Assembly (NCBI GenBank): GCA_018433945.1
Contig: JAHDQF010000072.1
Span: 1 to 40,135, forward strand
Length of the DNA stretch: 40,135 nucleotides
Source: Proteiniphilum sp.
Lineage (GTDB): Bacteria > Bacteroidota > Bacteroidia > Bacteroidales > Dysgonomonadaceae
Reading direction: 5' to 3'
Position numbers and translations under genes: made by a program. The notes under the pieces were generated by a model. The model did not search any database, was not told where the DNA came from, and was given only the letters and a program-made list of their open reading frames with translations. Below are positions 18,351-29,149 of this stretch, piece by piece (position 1 is the first letter of the stretch; each line of letters starts with the position of its first letter).

Positions 18351-18884
18351 CTATTCCTCCTTCTGCTGATCAATTGTCTGATACTTCCTGGAGAGCAACC
18401 GCAACAACGAGGTGATCTGTGCCACGGCAGCCTGTGTCTCACCAGTGATCTCCCGCTTCTGAAGCTTCAGCAACAGGTAACCGTACAGGGCGGTAAAACA
18501 GGTCTCCAGCTCCGGCAGCTGCTTGTCGCCCGCCTTCGCCCGTAACGCCACAATATGCGGCAACGTATTGTAATAAAGAGCGATATACTCCGATTCTTTG
18601 GGGTCCTTCAGCAGCCGCAGATGGAGATCGGTCAGGTCGATGATCAGGTTTTTGTTGATTTGCAAGTGACCCGCATGCTGCACCCCTTCGCGCTTCATCA
18701 TCATGATGAGCCCTTCGTACCAGTCGCGTGCTTTCTTCCGCTCCTCTTCCGTGGGATAGGAAGAATCAATCAGCGATCGCTGCACCTGATCGATGTCCAG
18801 GTTGCAGGCACGCAAAAGGTCTTCTGTCTGCCACATGAAGAGCAGGTACTCGGCAATGTTCTCCTGTTTATCCGGGATCTTCAT
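18351..18884 (-). CDS. DUF4924 family protein
   Basis: This 177-residue soluble, mostly helical protein starts MKIPDKQENIAEYLLFMWQTEDLLRA in family style. It also has the conserved WYEGLIMMMKREG, GHLQINKNLIIDLTDLHLRLL and CFTALYGYLLLKLQKREI segments. The function is unknown. Its position ahead of rfbD and prfC is, from memory, conserved in Bacteroidales. It has no signal peptide or membrane segment. The -7 element at 18950-18943 is placed to drive this three-gene run. Confidence 0.85.
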   Translation of the reverse strand: MKIPDKQENIAEYLLFMWQTEDLLRACNLDIDQVQRSLIDSSYPTEEERKKARDWYEGLIMMMKREGVQHAGHLQINKNLIIDLTDLHLRLLKDPKESEYIALYYNTLPHIVALRAKAGDKQLPELETCFTALYGYLLLKLQKREITGETQAAVAQITSLLRLLSRKYQTIDQQKEE

Positions 18885-18931
18885 TCTTGAGGGTTTTGGA
18901 GACGGATGTCACGACACCCGAAACTTTTCAC

Positions 18932-18950
18932 TAAATTTGCCACAAAAATA
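18932..18950. promoter_or_regulatory. Back-to-back divergent -7 elements (MBL hydrolase / DUF4924 cluster)
   Basis: On the plus strand TAAATTTG (18932-18939) serves the hydrolase. On the minus strand TATTTTTG (18950-18943) serves DUF4924. They are only 3 bases apart, so the two predicted start sites cross over each other. Confidence 0.55.
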
Positions 18951-18957
18951 CAACAAT

Positions 18958-19740
18958 ATGCTCAAGTTTCACATCATTGAATCGGGTTATTTTCTGGGTG
19001 ATGGCGGGGTGATGTTCGGTCCCGTACCGAAAAAGTACTGGTCGGCCAAGTACAAAGTGGATGAGAAGAACATGTGCGTGATGTCGCTGCGCTGCCTTTT
19101 CATTGAAACCGACACACGGCGTATTCTGGTAGATGCAGGACTGGGCGACAAGCATGATTCACGACTGAAATTCTTTCAACCCTACAACCAGAAAAGCATG
19201 GTGGAGGAGATCCGCCGGATCGGCTTCGAACCGGAGGAGGTGACCGACGTGATCCTGACCCATCTCCATTTCGACCACTGCGGGGCAAGCACGGCGTTGA
19301 ACGAAAACAATGAAGTGGTACCCACCTTCCCCAATGCCACCTACCGGGTAAGCCTCTCCCAGTGGAAGAACTACCGTACCCCTACTCTCTTCGAAAAAGG
19401 TTCTTTCTTCCCGGAGAACATCGAACCGGTATATGATGCGGGACAGCTGCAGTTCGTGCTCAATGATATGCAGTTAGATAAAAACATCCGACTGGAGCTT
19501 TACGACGGACATACCCCCGGCCAGATCGTGGTGCTCTTCGAAACGGAGGAAGAGAAGTACGCCTTCCCGGGCGACGTGGTGCCCACCTCACTGAACATAG
19601 CTCTCAGCTGGCTCTCGGCCTACGACAACAGCGTAGCCGTTGCCATGGAGGAGAAGAAACGGTTTCTGGACAAGGCAAAAAAAGATAAACGGACCCTCAT
19701 CTTTTATCACGATGCCTATACCACGATGACAAAATTATAA
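18958..19740 (+). CDS. Metallo-beta-lactamase-fold hydrolase
   Basis: This is a binuclear zinc hydrolase of the MBL fold with unknown substrate (260 residues, no signal peptide, so cytosolic). It has the HxHxDH motif HLHFDH at 102-107, the following His in DGHTPGQ near 186, the metal-bridging Asp in FPGDVVP near 206 and a final His in FYHDAY near 251. Its form is close to quorum-quenching-lactonase-like and other generic MBL proteins, and function should not be pushed further. The frame extends upstream, but the -7 element at 18932-18939 and the MBL N-terminus put the start at 18958. The leader is very short. Confidence 0.85.
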   Translation: MLKFHIIESGYFLGDGGVMFGPVPKKYWSAKYKVDEKNMCVMSLRCLFIETDTRRILVDAGLGDKHDSRLKFFQPYNQKSMVEEIRRIGFEPEEVTDVILTHLHFDHCGASTALNENNEVVPTFPNATYRVSLSQWKNYRTPTLFEKGSFFPENIEPVYDAGQLQFVLNDMQLDKNIRLELYDGHTPGQIVVLFETEEEKYAFPGDVVPTSLNIALSWLSAYDNSVAVAMEEKKRFLDKAKKDKRTLIFYHDAYTTMTKL

Positions 19741-19842
19741 TTACCTCCGAACCCGCCCCACCCGTTCGACTCCTCTGCAGAAATGCGCAAAGCAGCGTAC
19801 GGTTTTTAACAAAATGGGGGGTCGGTTTTAAAGAAAATGGAT

Positions 19843-19850
19843 TAACTTTG
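19843..19850 (+). promoter_or_regulatory. Candidate -7 element for the M3 peptidase gene
   Basis: TAACTTTG followed by CA matches TAnnTTTGC, 62 bases before the ATG. A -33 box is not obvious. Confidence 0.5.
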
Positions 19851-19912
19851 CACCATCCGACACATTGACAGAAATTGTTCACCCACAATATCGTCATTAA
19901 ATTAGCAGATTT

Positions 19913-22036
19913 ATGAACCGATTTTTATTGATCACATTTGGATGTATGGCATTACTGGCTTGCAACAATTCGCAGAAGTCCGGCCCAACCACAGGCGAAC
20001 CGGGAAGTATCTTTTTTACTGAGTTCGATACCCCCTTTGGCACACCGCCCTTTGACCGGATCGTGTTTGCCGATTACAGACCGGCCTTTTTGGCGGGGAT
20101 GAAAGAACAGACCGCAGAAATTGAAGCCATTGCCAACAATACGGAGGCACCCACCTTCGAGAACACGATTGTAGCCATGGACAACAGCGGGAGGTTGTTA
20201 TCGCGTGTTTCGCGTGTATTTTATGGTTTAAAAAGTTCAGAGACAAACGATTCCATCCAGGCACTGGCCGGGGAACTGTCTCCGCTCTTATCGGAGCACA
20301 ACGACAACATCTATCTGAACGAAAAGTTGTTCAACCGCATCAAAACCATTCACGACGATACCACCGGTTTGAATCTCACCACCGAACAATATCGCCTGAT
20401 GGACGAATATTACAAAAGCTTCGTCCGCTCGGGTATCATGCTGGAAGAAACCGAGAAAGAACGGCTCAGGGAAATCAACAAACAGCTGTCGGCACTCACC
20501 CTCAAATTCGGGAATAACCTGTTGAAGGAGACCAACAATTACCAGCTTGTAATCGACAATGAAGCAGACCTGGCAGGACTTCCCGAAGGAGTCATCGCTG
20601 CGGCCGCCAATGCTGCCAAAGCTGCCGGTGAGGAGGGTAAATGGGTTTTCGGACTTCAAAAGCCCAGCTGGCTGCCCTTTTTGCAGTACTCCCAAAAAAG
20701 AGAATTGCGTGAAAAGCTGTACAAGGCGATGTACATGCGCGGCGACAACGACAATGAGAACGAGAAGAAAAAAATCATCAACGACATCGTGAACCTGCGC
20801 ATAGAAAAGGCGCAATTGCTCGGTTACGATACCCATGCCGATTTTGTCCTTGAGGAAAACATGGCCAAAACACCGGAAAATGTGTACAAACTGTTGAATG
20901 AGGTCTGGGCGTATGCCCTGGCACAAGCCAAAAAAGAGGCTGCGGAACTGCAGAAACTGATTGATGCGGAAGGAGGAAACTTTCAACTGGCATCGTGGGA
21001 CTGGTGGTATTATGCCGAAAAACTGCGCCAGCAAAAGTATGCCCTTAACGAAGAAGAGCTGAAGCCTTACTTTAAGATGGAGAATGTGCGGGAAGGGGTG
21101 TTCACCGTGGCCAACAAACTGTATGGGCTCAACTTTAAGAAACTGGACAATATTCCTGTGTACCATCCAGAGGTTGAAGTATATGAAGTGACGGATGCCG
21201 ACGGCTCCCACCTTGCAATCTTCTATACCGACTACTTCCCCCGTCCCGGCAAAAATGCCGGCGCATGGATGAGCAGCTTCCGCGGGCAACAGGTGCTGGA
21301 CGGGAAAAATATCCGTCCGTTGGTCTATAACGTGGGCAACTTCACCCGCCCTACCGAAACCACACCCTCGTTGCTGACACTCGACGAGGTGGAAACAGTT
21401 TTTCATGAGTTCGGGCATGCACTGCACGGCATGCTGTCAAACGTAACCTATGCCGGACTTTCCGGTACCAGTGTTCCGCGCGACTTTGTGGAACTCCCTT
21501 CACAGATCATGGAACATTGGGCCTTTCAACCCGAAGTACTCAAACTGTATGCCAGACATTATCAAACCGGCGAAGTGATTCCAGATGAGCTGATTGCAAA
21601 AATTGACGCCGCATCGAAATTCAACATGGGCTTCAACACCACCGAGTTTGTCGCTGCCGCTCTGCTGGATATGGACTATCATACGCAGCGCGAGATAAAA
21701 GAGCGGAATGTACGCGAATTTGAGAAGCAGTCTATGGCAAAAATCGGTCTGATCGATGAAATTATTCCTCGCTACCGCAGTACCTATTTCTCGCATATCT
21801 TCAGTGGCGGCTATTCTGCCGGATATTATGCCTACCTCTGGTCCGAAGTGCTGGATGCCGACGCTTTCCAGGCTTTTGCCGAGAAAGGGATTTTTGACCA
21901 GGAGACAGCACGTCTCTTCCGTGAGTATGTGCTTTCGAAAGGAAACACAGAGGATCCGATGGAGCTCTACAAGAAGTTCCGTGGTGCTGAACCCGATCCT
22001 GTTTACCTGTTAAAAAACAGAGGGTTTATCGAATAA
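19913..22036 (+). CDS. dcp: M3-family metallopeptidase, peptidyl-dipeptidase Dcp-like lipoprotein
   Basis: This is a zinc oligopeptidase that removes C-terminal dipeptides from short peptides. The 707 residues begin with a lipoprotein signal peptide (MNRFLLITFGCMALLAC, Cys17), so it is exported and lipid-anchored, unlike the cytosolic E. coli enzyme. The M3 zinc site HEFGH is at 498-502, with the third ligand Glu in the downstream ELPSQIMEHW stretch. SGGYSAGYYAYLWSE near 626-640 is the substrate-binding YxxGYYxYxW-like element. It fits peptide scavenging by a proteolytic fermenter. It is monocistronic, ended by a hairpin. Confidence 0.92.
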   Translation: MNRFLLITFGCMALLACNNSQKSGPTTGEPGSIFFTEFDTPFGTPPFDRIVFADYRPAFLAGMKEQTAEIEAIANNTEAPTFENTIVAMDNSGRLLSRVSRVFYGLKSSETNDSIQALAGELSPLLSEHNDNIYLNEKLFNRIKTIHDDTTGLNLTTEQYRLMDEYYKSFVRSGIMLEETEKERLREINKQLSALTLKFGNNLLKETNNYQLVIDNEADLAGLPEGVIAAAANAAKAAGEEGKWVFGLQKPSWLPFLQYSQKRELREKLYKAMYMRGDNDNENEKKKIINDIVNLRIEKAQLLGYDTHADFVLEENMAKTPENVYKLLNEVWAYALAQAKKEAAELQKLIDAEGGNFQLASWDWWYYAEKLRQQKYALNEEELKPYFKMENVREGVFTVANKLYGLNFKKLDNIPVYHPEVEVYEVTDADGSHLAIFYTDYFPRPGKNAGAWMSSFRGQQVLDGKNIRPLVYNVGNFTRPTETTPSLLTLDEVETVFHEFGHALHGMLSNVTYAGLSGTSVPRDFVELPSQIMEHWAFQPEVLKLYARHYQTGEVIPDELIAKIDAASKFNMGFNTTEFVAAALLDMDYHTQREIKERNVREFEKQSMAKIGLIDEIIPRYRSTYFSHIFSGGYSAGYYAYLWSEVLDADAFQAFAEKGIFDQETARLFREYVLSKGNTEDPMELYKKFRGAEPDPVYLLKNRGFIE

Positions 22037-22060
22037 ACCTGCCTGTACCTGCAACACTGT

Positions 22061-22100
22061 ATATCGCCGGATTCATTCTCAGAAAATAATCCGGCGATAT
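22061..22100 (+). terminator. Terminator hairpin after the M3 peptidase gene
   Basis: A 12-bp stem (ATATCGCCGGAT at 22061-22072, its complement at 22089-22100) encloses a 16-base loop. A short T-rich stretch (TGTTCTT) follows. Confidence 0.75.
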
Positions 22101-22125
22101 TGTTCTTAAAAAGATAAAAAAAACG

Positions 22126-22133
22126 TATATTTG
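22126..22133 (+). promoter_or_regulatory. Candidate -7 element for secDF
   Basis: TATATTTG followed by CA is a full TAnnTTTGC match. The predicted start near 22140 gives a leader of about 100 bases. There is no exact -33 TTTG. Confidence 0.55.
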
Positions 22134-22149
22134 CACGCTAAAATTGCAG

Positions 22150-22219
22150 GGGCATGCCGTATGCCCTGATCTCATCTTGCAAGAAATCGGTTAACAACCT
22201 GCACGCAAATAAATTGTAA
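22150..22219 (+). promoter_or_regulatory. secDF leader with hairpin and a 21-codon ORF
   Basis: The leader contains GGGCAT/ATGCCC (22150-22155, 22161-22166) with a 5-base loop. An ATG at 22154, inside that stem, opens MPYALISSCKKSVNNLHANKL and stops at 22219, 18 bases before secDF. Translation of this ORF is not shown. It may be chance. Confidence 0.3.
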
Positions 22220-22237
22220 ACAAAAAGTAATATTGAA

Positions 22238-25162
22238 ATGCAAAACAAAGGATTCATTAAAGTCTTCAGTATTATCCTGACGGCGATCTGTTTGTTCTAC
22301 CTCTCTTTCACCGTGGTGGGATGGCAGTACGACAAGAAAGCGGATCAATACGCAAATGGAGACCTGTCTCTGAAGAATCAGTACCTTGATTCATTGTCTA
22401 CCGAGAAGGTGTACCTGAACTATACCCTCAAAGAAGTCCGTGAAAAAGAGATCGGATTGGGTCTTGACCTGAAAGGCGGTATGAATGTCGTACTCGAAAT
22501 CGATGCCGCACAGGTCCTCAGTTCACTTGCCAACACCGATGACCCACAGTTCAACCAGGCACTGGCCGAGACCATCAGGGAGAACCGTCGTGGCACCTCT
22601 TCTGACTTTATCACACTCTTCCAGCAAAACTATGAACGGATTAACCCGGAAGGGCGATTGGCCAACATATACAGTGTCACCATGAGCGAGCGGGTGAGCC
22701 CCAACGCCACCAACAACCAAGTTATTTCGGTATTGCGCGAGGAGCTTGCCAGTGTGGCAGACAACACATTCAACGTGCTGGCTACCCGTATCGACCGTTT
22801 CGGAGTGGTGGCTCCCAATATTCAACGCCTCGACCGCACCGAACGGATTCTGGTGGAGCTTCCCGGTATCACCGAGCCGGAGCGTGTGCGTAACCTGCTG
22901 CAGGGAAGTGCCAACCTGGAGTTCTGGAAAACATACAACGTAAATGAACTGGGCGCTTTCTTCACTGAGTTGAACGCCCGTTCGGCCGAATATGCCATGG
23001 CCAGGCGTTCGGCTCTTTCCGATACCACTGCTGCCGTTGTGACCGATTCAGTTACAACCGTTGAGACAGATTCGAATCTCCTTTTGGAGGAGGACGAGGA
23101 AGAGGTGCTGATCACCAAGAGCTTCGTGGAGTATTTCCACGAACCCTACTTCGCAATGAGTGGCGCCACAGGACCGATTGTCGGAACCGTATCCAAGCTC
23201 GACACTGCGGCAGTTAACTTCCTGTTACAGCGCTACAAAGATATTTTCCCTGCCGATGTTCGTTTCAAATGGGGATTCAAGCCTGTCGATCAAAGAGAAA
23301 CCTACTTCCAGCTCTTCGCACTGAAGGGTGACGGCACCAAACGGGGTCCCGCCCTCGAAGGCGATGTGGTGACCAACGCCCGTGCCGACCAGGGCCAGCA
23401 GGGTTCTGCCTGGGAGGTGACCATGACGATGAACGCCGCCGGCGCCAGTCGCTGGTCCACCATCACCGGTGCCGAAGTGGGTAAATCGATTGCCATCGTG
23501 CTCGACGGATTTGTCTACTCCGCTCCTACCGTGAATGACCGAATCGACGGAGGACGCTCCTCTATCACCGGCAACTTTACGCCACAGGAGGCCCAAGACC
23601 TTGAGAATGTGCTTAAGTCCGGTAAAATGCAAGCCGGCGTACGCATTGTGCAGGAAGATGTGGTTGGACCCTCTCTTGGACAGGAAGCCATCCGCGATGG
23701 GTTCATCTCGTTCATCATTGCCCTGATCGTGCTCTTCATCTTCACCATCATGCTATATGGATTCATACCCGGCATGGTGATCAATGGGGCACTGTTGCTC
23801 AACTTCTTCTTCACGCTGGGAACACTGGCAGCTTTCCAGGCTGTACTAACACTGCCCGGTATTGCCGGTATGATCCTCTCGCTCGCCATGGCGGTCGACG
23901 CCAATGTCCTGATCAATGAACGTATCAAGGAGGAGCTGGCTGCCGGCAAAACACTGCGCCGGGCGCTGGAGGATGGTTACAAGAACGCTTTCTCGGCGAT
24001 TCTCGACTCCAACCTGACAACTATCATTACCGGCATCATTCTGGCCCTCTTCGGCACCGGAGCCATCCGCGGATTTGCTGTCACACTGATCATCGGTATC
24101 GCCGCCTCCTTCCTCACGGCTGTCTTCATTACACGAATGGTATATGAAAACCGCTTTGCAAAAGGGAAATGGCAGAACCTCACTTTCAACACTGGTTTCT
24201 CAAAAGCAATCTTTAAGGAATACAGCTTCGATTTCATCCACAACAGCAAAAAGGTCCTGATGGCGATTGCCGTTTTCGTGGCGATCAGCATCATCTCGCT
24301 CTTCTCTATCGGGATGAATGTGGGTATTGACTTTACCGGTGGACGCAACTACATCGTACGGTTTGACCAACCGGTTCGTACAGGGGATGTGCAGAATGCT
24401 CTCACCCCCTATTTCGGTGAATCGGTGCGTGTCATCACCATCGGTTCCAGTAACCAGGTACGTATTTCCACCAACTACATGATCGACGAAGGGGGCGACA
24501 ACGTGGAACAGGAGCTGCGCGATCTGCTGGGTGAAGGTCTCCAGGAGTTTATCACCCCGGGGCAGACCATCGAGGATCACATTATGAGCTCACAGAAGGT
24601 GGGCCCGAGCATTGCAGAGGATATGATCCGCAACGCTTTCCTGGCACTCACCATCGCTCTTATCTGTATGGGTCTCTACATCCTCTCACGCTTCCGCAAC
24701 TGGTCCTTCTCATTGGGTACCGTGGCTGCACTTGCCGTCGATACTTTCGCCGTTATTGGCATCTATTCGCTGCTATGGAAAGTGATGCCGTTCTCCATGG
24801 AGATCGACCAGACTTTCGTGGCTGCAATCCTCACCATCGTGGGTTATTCGATCAACGACAAGGTGGTGGTATTTGACCGTGTGCGCGAGTACATGCATCT
24901 CTACCCCAAACGCGGTCTGAGAGAGCTCTTCAACGATTCAATGAACGCCACGCTGGCACGTACCATCAACACCGGCCTCAGCACCATCCTGGTGATCATC
25001 TGCATCCTCTTCTTCGGAGGCGATGCAGTGAGAAGCTTTGTCTTCGCCATGCTGGTGGGTGTGGTCGTGGGTACCGTAACCAGTTTGTTTGTTGCTTCAC
25101 CGGTAGCCTACCGCATCATGCGCAACCAGCAGCAAAACAAAGAAGGGAAAGCTGCAAAATAA
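22238..25162 (+). CDS. secDF: Protein translocase subunit SecDF (SecD-SecF fusion)
   Basis: SecDF is an inner-membrane RND-type, ion-gradient-driven factor that helps pull proteins out of SecYEG. At 974 residues it is the fused form usual in Bacteroidota. The N-terminal TM is near 8-28. The SecD motif GLDLKGGMNVVLEID is near 73-87. A large periplasmic P1 region follows, then the VGPSLGQEAIRDG transition near 475, and a TM block with MAVDANVLINERIKEEL near 550, which includes the coupling Asp. The SecF half begins with the GIDFTGGRNY motif near 697 and has VGPSIAEDM and its own TM block (GYSINDKVVVFDRVRE). A Ser/Thr/Glu-rich insert lies near 255-285. A strong terminator follows. Confidence 0.96.
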   Translation: MQNKGFIKVFSIILTAICLFYLSFTVVGWQYDKKADQYANGDLSLKNQYLDSLSTEKVYLNYTLKEVREKEIGLGLDLKGGMNVVLEIDAAQVLSSLANTDDPQFNQALAETIRENRRGTSSDFITLFQQNYERINPEGRLANIYSVTMSERVSPNATNNQVISVLREELASVADNTFNVLATRIDRFGVVAPNIQRLDRTERILVELPGITEPERVRNLLQGSANLEFWKTYNVNELGAFFTELNARSAEYAMARRSALSDTTAAVVTDSVTTVETDSNLLLEEDEEEVLITKSFVEYFHEPYFAMSGATGPIVGTVSKLDTAAVNFLLQRYKDIFPADVRFKWGFKPVDQRETYFQLFALKGDGTKRGPALEGDVVTNARADQGQQGSAWEVTMTMNAAGASRWSTITGAEVGKSIAIVLDGFVYSAPTVNDRIDGGRSSITGNFTPQEAQDLENVLKSGKMQAGVRIVQEDVVGPSLGQEAIRDGFISFIIALIVLFIFTIMLYGFIPGMVINGALLLNFFFTLGTLAAFQAVLTLPGIAGMILSLAMAVDANVLINERIKEELAAGKTLRRALEDGYKNAFSAILDSNLTTIITGIILALFGTGAIRGFAVTLIIGIAASFLTAVFITRMVYENRFAKGKWQNLTFNTGFSKAIFKEYSFDFIHNSKKVLMAIAVFVAISIISLFSIGMNVGIDFTGGRNYIVRFDQPVRTGDVQNALTPYFGESVRVITIGSSNQVRISTNYMIDEGGDNVEQELRDLLGEGLQEFITPGQTIEDHIMSSQKVGPSIAEDMIRNAFLALTIALICMGLYILSRFRNWSFSLGTVAALAVDTFAVIGIYSLLWKVMPFSMEIDQTFVAAILTIVGYSINDKVVVFDRVREYMHLYPKRGLRELFNDSMNATLARTINTGLSTILVIICILFFGGDAVRSFVFAMLVGVVVGTVTSLFVASPVAYRIMRNQQQNKEGKAAK

Positions 25163-25183
25163 GCAACAAGATATTTCACCCTG

Positions 25184-25214
25184 AACGGGCAGCATCAATG
25201 CTGCCCGTTTTTGT
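25184..25214 (+). terminator. Intrinsic terminator of secDF
   Basis: The 11-bp stem (AACGGGCAGCA at 25184-25194, complement at 25199-25209) has a TCAA tetraloop and is followed by a T run. Confidence 0.93.
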
Positions 25215-25259
25215 TGCACAAAAAAGAGCCGGTCGGTTGGCAAATCTCAATATTTTATT

Positions 25260-25267
25260 TACTTTTG
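25260..25267 (+). promoter_or_regulatory. Candidate -7 element for tRNA-Thr
   Basis: TACTTTTG followed by CA, 14 bases before the mature tRNA 5' end, matches TAnnTTTGC. TTGG at 25237-25240 is a weak -33 candidate at about 19 bases. Confidence 0.5.
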
Positions 25268-25281
25268 CAGTCAGATTTCAA

Positions 25282-25354
25282 GCCACAATAGCTCAGTTGG
25301 TAGAGTAACGCATTCGTAACGCGTAGGTCGCGAGTTCAAGTCTCGCTTGTGGCT
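25282..25354 (+). tRNA. tRNA-Thr (anticodon CGT)
   Basis: A 73-base cloverleaf is visible. The acceptor is GCCACAA/TTGTGGC with discriminator T. The D arm is GCTC/GAGT. The anticodon stem ACGCA/CGCGT has an A-C mismatch at 31-39, around loop TTCGTAA. The T arm is GCGAG/CTCGC around TTCAAGT. CCA is not encoded. It decodes ACG. Confidence 0.95.
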
Positions 25355-25376
25355 CTTTCAACGGTTGTGCAAATAA

Positions 25377-27005
<1,629 letters not shown>

Positions 27006-27017
27006 TCAAACAGGCAT

Positions 27018-27266
27018 ATGCAACTGGAGATTCTTACCCCTGAAAGAACCTTTTACAGTGGTGAAGTAAATTCGATCACGCTGCCGGGTACGCTTGGATC
27101 ATTCCAGATATTAAACAATCACGCCCCCCTTATCTCGTCACTCACCCGGGGGAAACTCTCCTTTTCAGCAGGGGGACGGATCCGGGAAATGGCAGTAACG
27201 GATGGTTTTGTGGAAGTGAATCACAATAAGGTGACGGTATGCATCGATTCAATCAAAGGCCTATGA
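27018..27266 (+). CDS. atpC: F1F0 ATP synthase subunit epsilon (short form)
   Basis: This is the central-stalk subunit that contacts gamma and the c ring. Only the N-terminal beta-sandwich is present (82 residues: MQLEILTPERTFYSGEV, TLPGTLGSFQILNNHAPLIS, DGFVEV, then the end). The inhibitory C-terminal two-helix domain found in E. coli epsilon is absent, as in many Bacteroidota, so epsilon-type autoinhibition of ATP hydrolysis is not expected. It lies 12 bases after atpD, and its stop overlaps the next start (ATGA). Confidence 0.93.
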   Translation: MQLEILTPERTFYSGEVNSITLPGTLGSFQILNNHAPLISSLTRGKLSFSAGGRIREMAVTDGFVEVNHNKVTVCIDSIKGL

Positions 27267-27733
27267 AGAAACTAACCCGATATTTTTTGATTCTCCACAC
27301 CACCATGGTGCTCATCACGGGGTTCGGTTTGTGGATCATTCTGAAGCAATTCTTCCCGGAAATACTGGTAAAAGGCTACATCTTTATTCCGCTGTTTTTT
27401 TATGTCATGGGGTTGATTTTTATTTACCTTTTCAACCGCACCCCGCTCGATAAACCCGCTGCAGCGGTAAACACCTATATGCTGATGCGGGTGATCAAGA
27501 TTTTTGTGTCGTTTGTCATCCTCCTTTTTTACTGGATCTACGACAAGGAGCATATCCGGAGTTTTGCCGTTATTTTCATCATCTTCTATCTCATCAATTT
27601 GCTTTGGGAAACCAATATCTATTTTTGGATGGAAAAATATATCAAATACAAAAAAGATCAGGAAAAGCCCCCCCCGGGAACGGATCGATCAATGAAAAGG
27701 GTATGCACAAGTTTTTCACATATTGCCTGTTGA
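27263..27733 (+). CDS. Four-helix membrane protein in the atp operon (AtpI-position)
   Basis: This 156-residue integral membrane protein has four hydrophobic segments near 7-29, 37-57, 73-92 and 96-118, and a charged, Pro-rich C-terminus. I do not see a clear AtpI signature. Its position between F1 genes and atpB is where AtpI-like assembly factors of the c ring occur, so an assembly or ion-access role is an inference from position only. The start is ATG 27263, overlapping the atpC stop by 4 bases. Its 3' end overlaps the atpB start by 31 bases, indicating tight coupling. A run of eight C lies near its 3' end (about 27668). Confidence 0.82.
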   Translation: MKKLTRYFLILHTTMVLITGFGLWIILKQFFPEILVKGYIFIPLFFYVMGLIFIYLFNRTPLDKPAAAVNTYMLMRVIKIFVSFVILLFYWIYDKEHIRSFAVIFIIFYLINLLWETNIYFWMEKYIKYKKDQEKPPPGTDRSMKRVCTSFSHIAC

Positions 27734-28803
27734 CGGTTATCGGGCTCTTTAGCATTTCTTTTCCGGGACATGGAGCAAACAATCCCGGCGCATCGGAGGA
27801 GCTCAATATAAAAGAGTTCATCCTGGAGCATCTTGCCGACAACTACGAATGGCAGATTGTAAGTAATGGCGAAAGACACCTGGCTATTCCGCTGCCCGTC
27901 ATCCTTTACAGCGAGGCATCGGGATGGCATCTGTTCAGCTCTGCCCGTTTCCAACACGGCAAATCCGGTTATAAAAACTTCCATCTTGCATCCGAAGGAA
28001 GATACAAAGGCAAGATAATGGAGACCGATTCCGCCGGAAACGAATCACGTCCGCTGGATCTTTCACTCACCAGAAATGCCACTTCGTTGTTGTTCAGCTC
28101 ATTGTTACTGATCATCATCGTGATGGCTGTGGCCCGGTCGATGAAACGAAATCCGTTAAAAGCCGGAAAAGGTTTTGTGGGGATGATGGAAATGTTTATC
28201 ATGTCGATACATGATGAGGTCATCAAGCCATCTATCGGAAAAGATTACGAGCGGTATGCCCCCTACCTGCTCACCGTTTTTTTCTTCATCTTCACGAACA
28301 ACCTGCTGGGATTGATACCAATTTTCCCGGGGGGAGCCAATGTAACGGGAAACATTGCGGTGACGCTCGTGCTCGCGGCAGCCACTTTTCTCGTCGTGAA
28401 CCTTACTGGCACAAAAGAATACTATAAAGATATCCTGTGGCCCGACGTCCCCACCTGGCTCAAAGTACCTATTCCCCTGATGCCGGTGATCGAGATTGTT
28501 GGAACATTGACCAAGCCCTTCGCTTTGATGATTCGCCTTTTTGCCAACATCATGGCGGGGCACTCCATCGTACTGGGGCTTACGATGCTTATCTTCGTAA
28601 CCGTAAGTTTGGGCACGGCAGTCAATGCCTCCATGACGGCACTCTCAGTCATCTTCACCGTGTTCATCGATTTTGTGGAGTTACTGATTGCCTACATCCA
28701 GGCGTATGTGTTTACGTTGCTGTCGGCTGTTTTCATCGGCCAGGCACGACCGGAGCCGCACGTGAAACATCAGGCAGCCCTGGAGACAAACAAACCGGAT
28801 TAA
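27703..28803 (+). CDS. atpB: F1F0 ATP synthase subunit a
   Basis: This is the membrane stator subunit that forms the ion half-channels against the c ring. At 366 residues it is longer than E. coli subunit a (271), because of an N-terminal signal-like segment (MHKFFTYCLLTVIGLFSISFPGHG) and a periplasmic extension, both usual in Bacteroidota. The essential Arg lies in ALMIRLFANIMAGH near 278-291. The C-terminal helix pair carries the VELLIAYIQAYVFTLL motif. The ATG at 27703 is preferred because the signal peptide starts there. Confidence 0.93.
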   Translation: MHKFFTYCLLTVIGLFSISFPGHGANNPGASEELNIKEFILEHLADNYEWQIVSNGERHLAIPLPVILYSEASGWHLFSSARFQHGKSGYKNFHLASEGRYKGKIMETDSAGNESRPLDLSLTRNATSLLFSSLLLIIIVMAVARSMKRNPLKAGKGFVGMMEMFIMSIHDEVIKPSIGKDYERYAPYLLTVFFFIFTNNLLGLIPIFPGGANVTGNIAVTLVLAAATFLVVNLTGTKEYYKDILWPDVPTWLKVPIPLMPVIEIVGTLTKPFALMIRLFANIMAGHSIVLGLTMLIFVTVSLGTAVNASMTALSVIFTVFIDFVELLIAYIQAYVFTLLSAVFIGQARPEPHVKHQAALETNKPD

Positions 28804-28870
28804 AGGATGCAGCATCAGAACATACGGAATAAATCAGCAAGTAATTATTATATAAACAACAAACATTTAA

Positions 28871-29137
<267 letters not shown>

Positions 29138-29149
29138 CAACTTGATTCT

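Noticed and set aside
20288-21427. 379-codon open frame on the - strand
   Set aside because: It is antisense to the M3 peptidase gene, including its HEFGH region, and reads as a codon-bias shadow.
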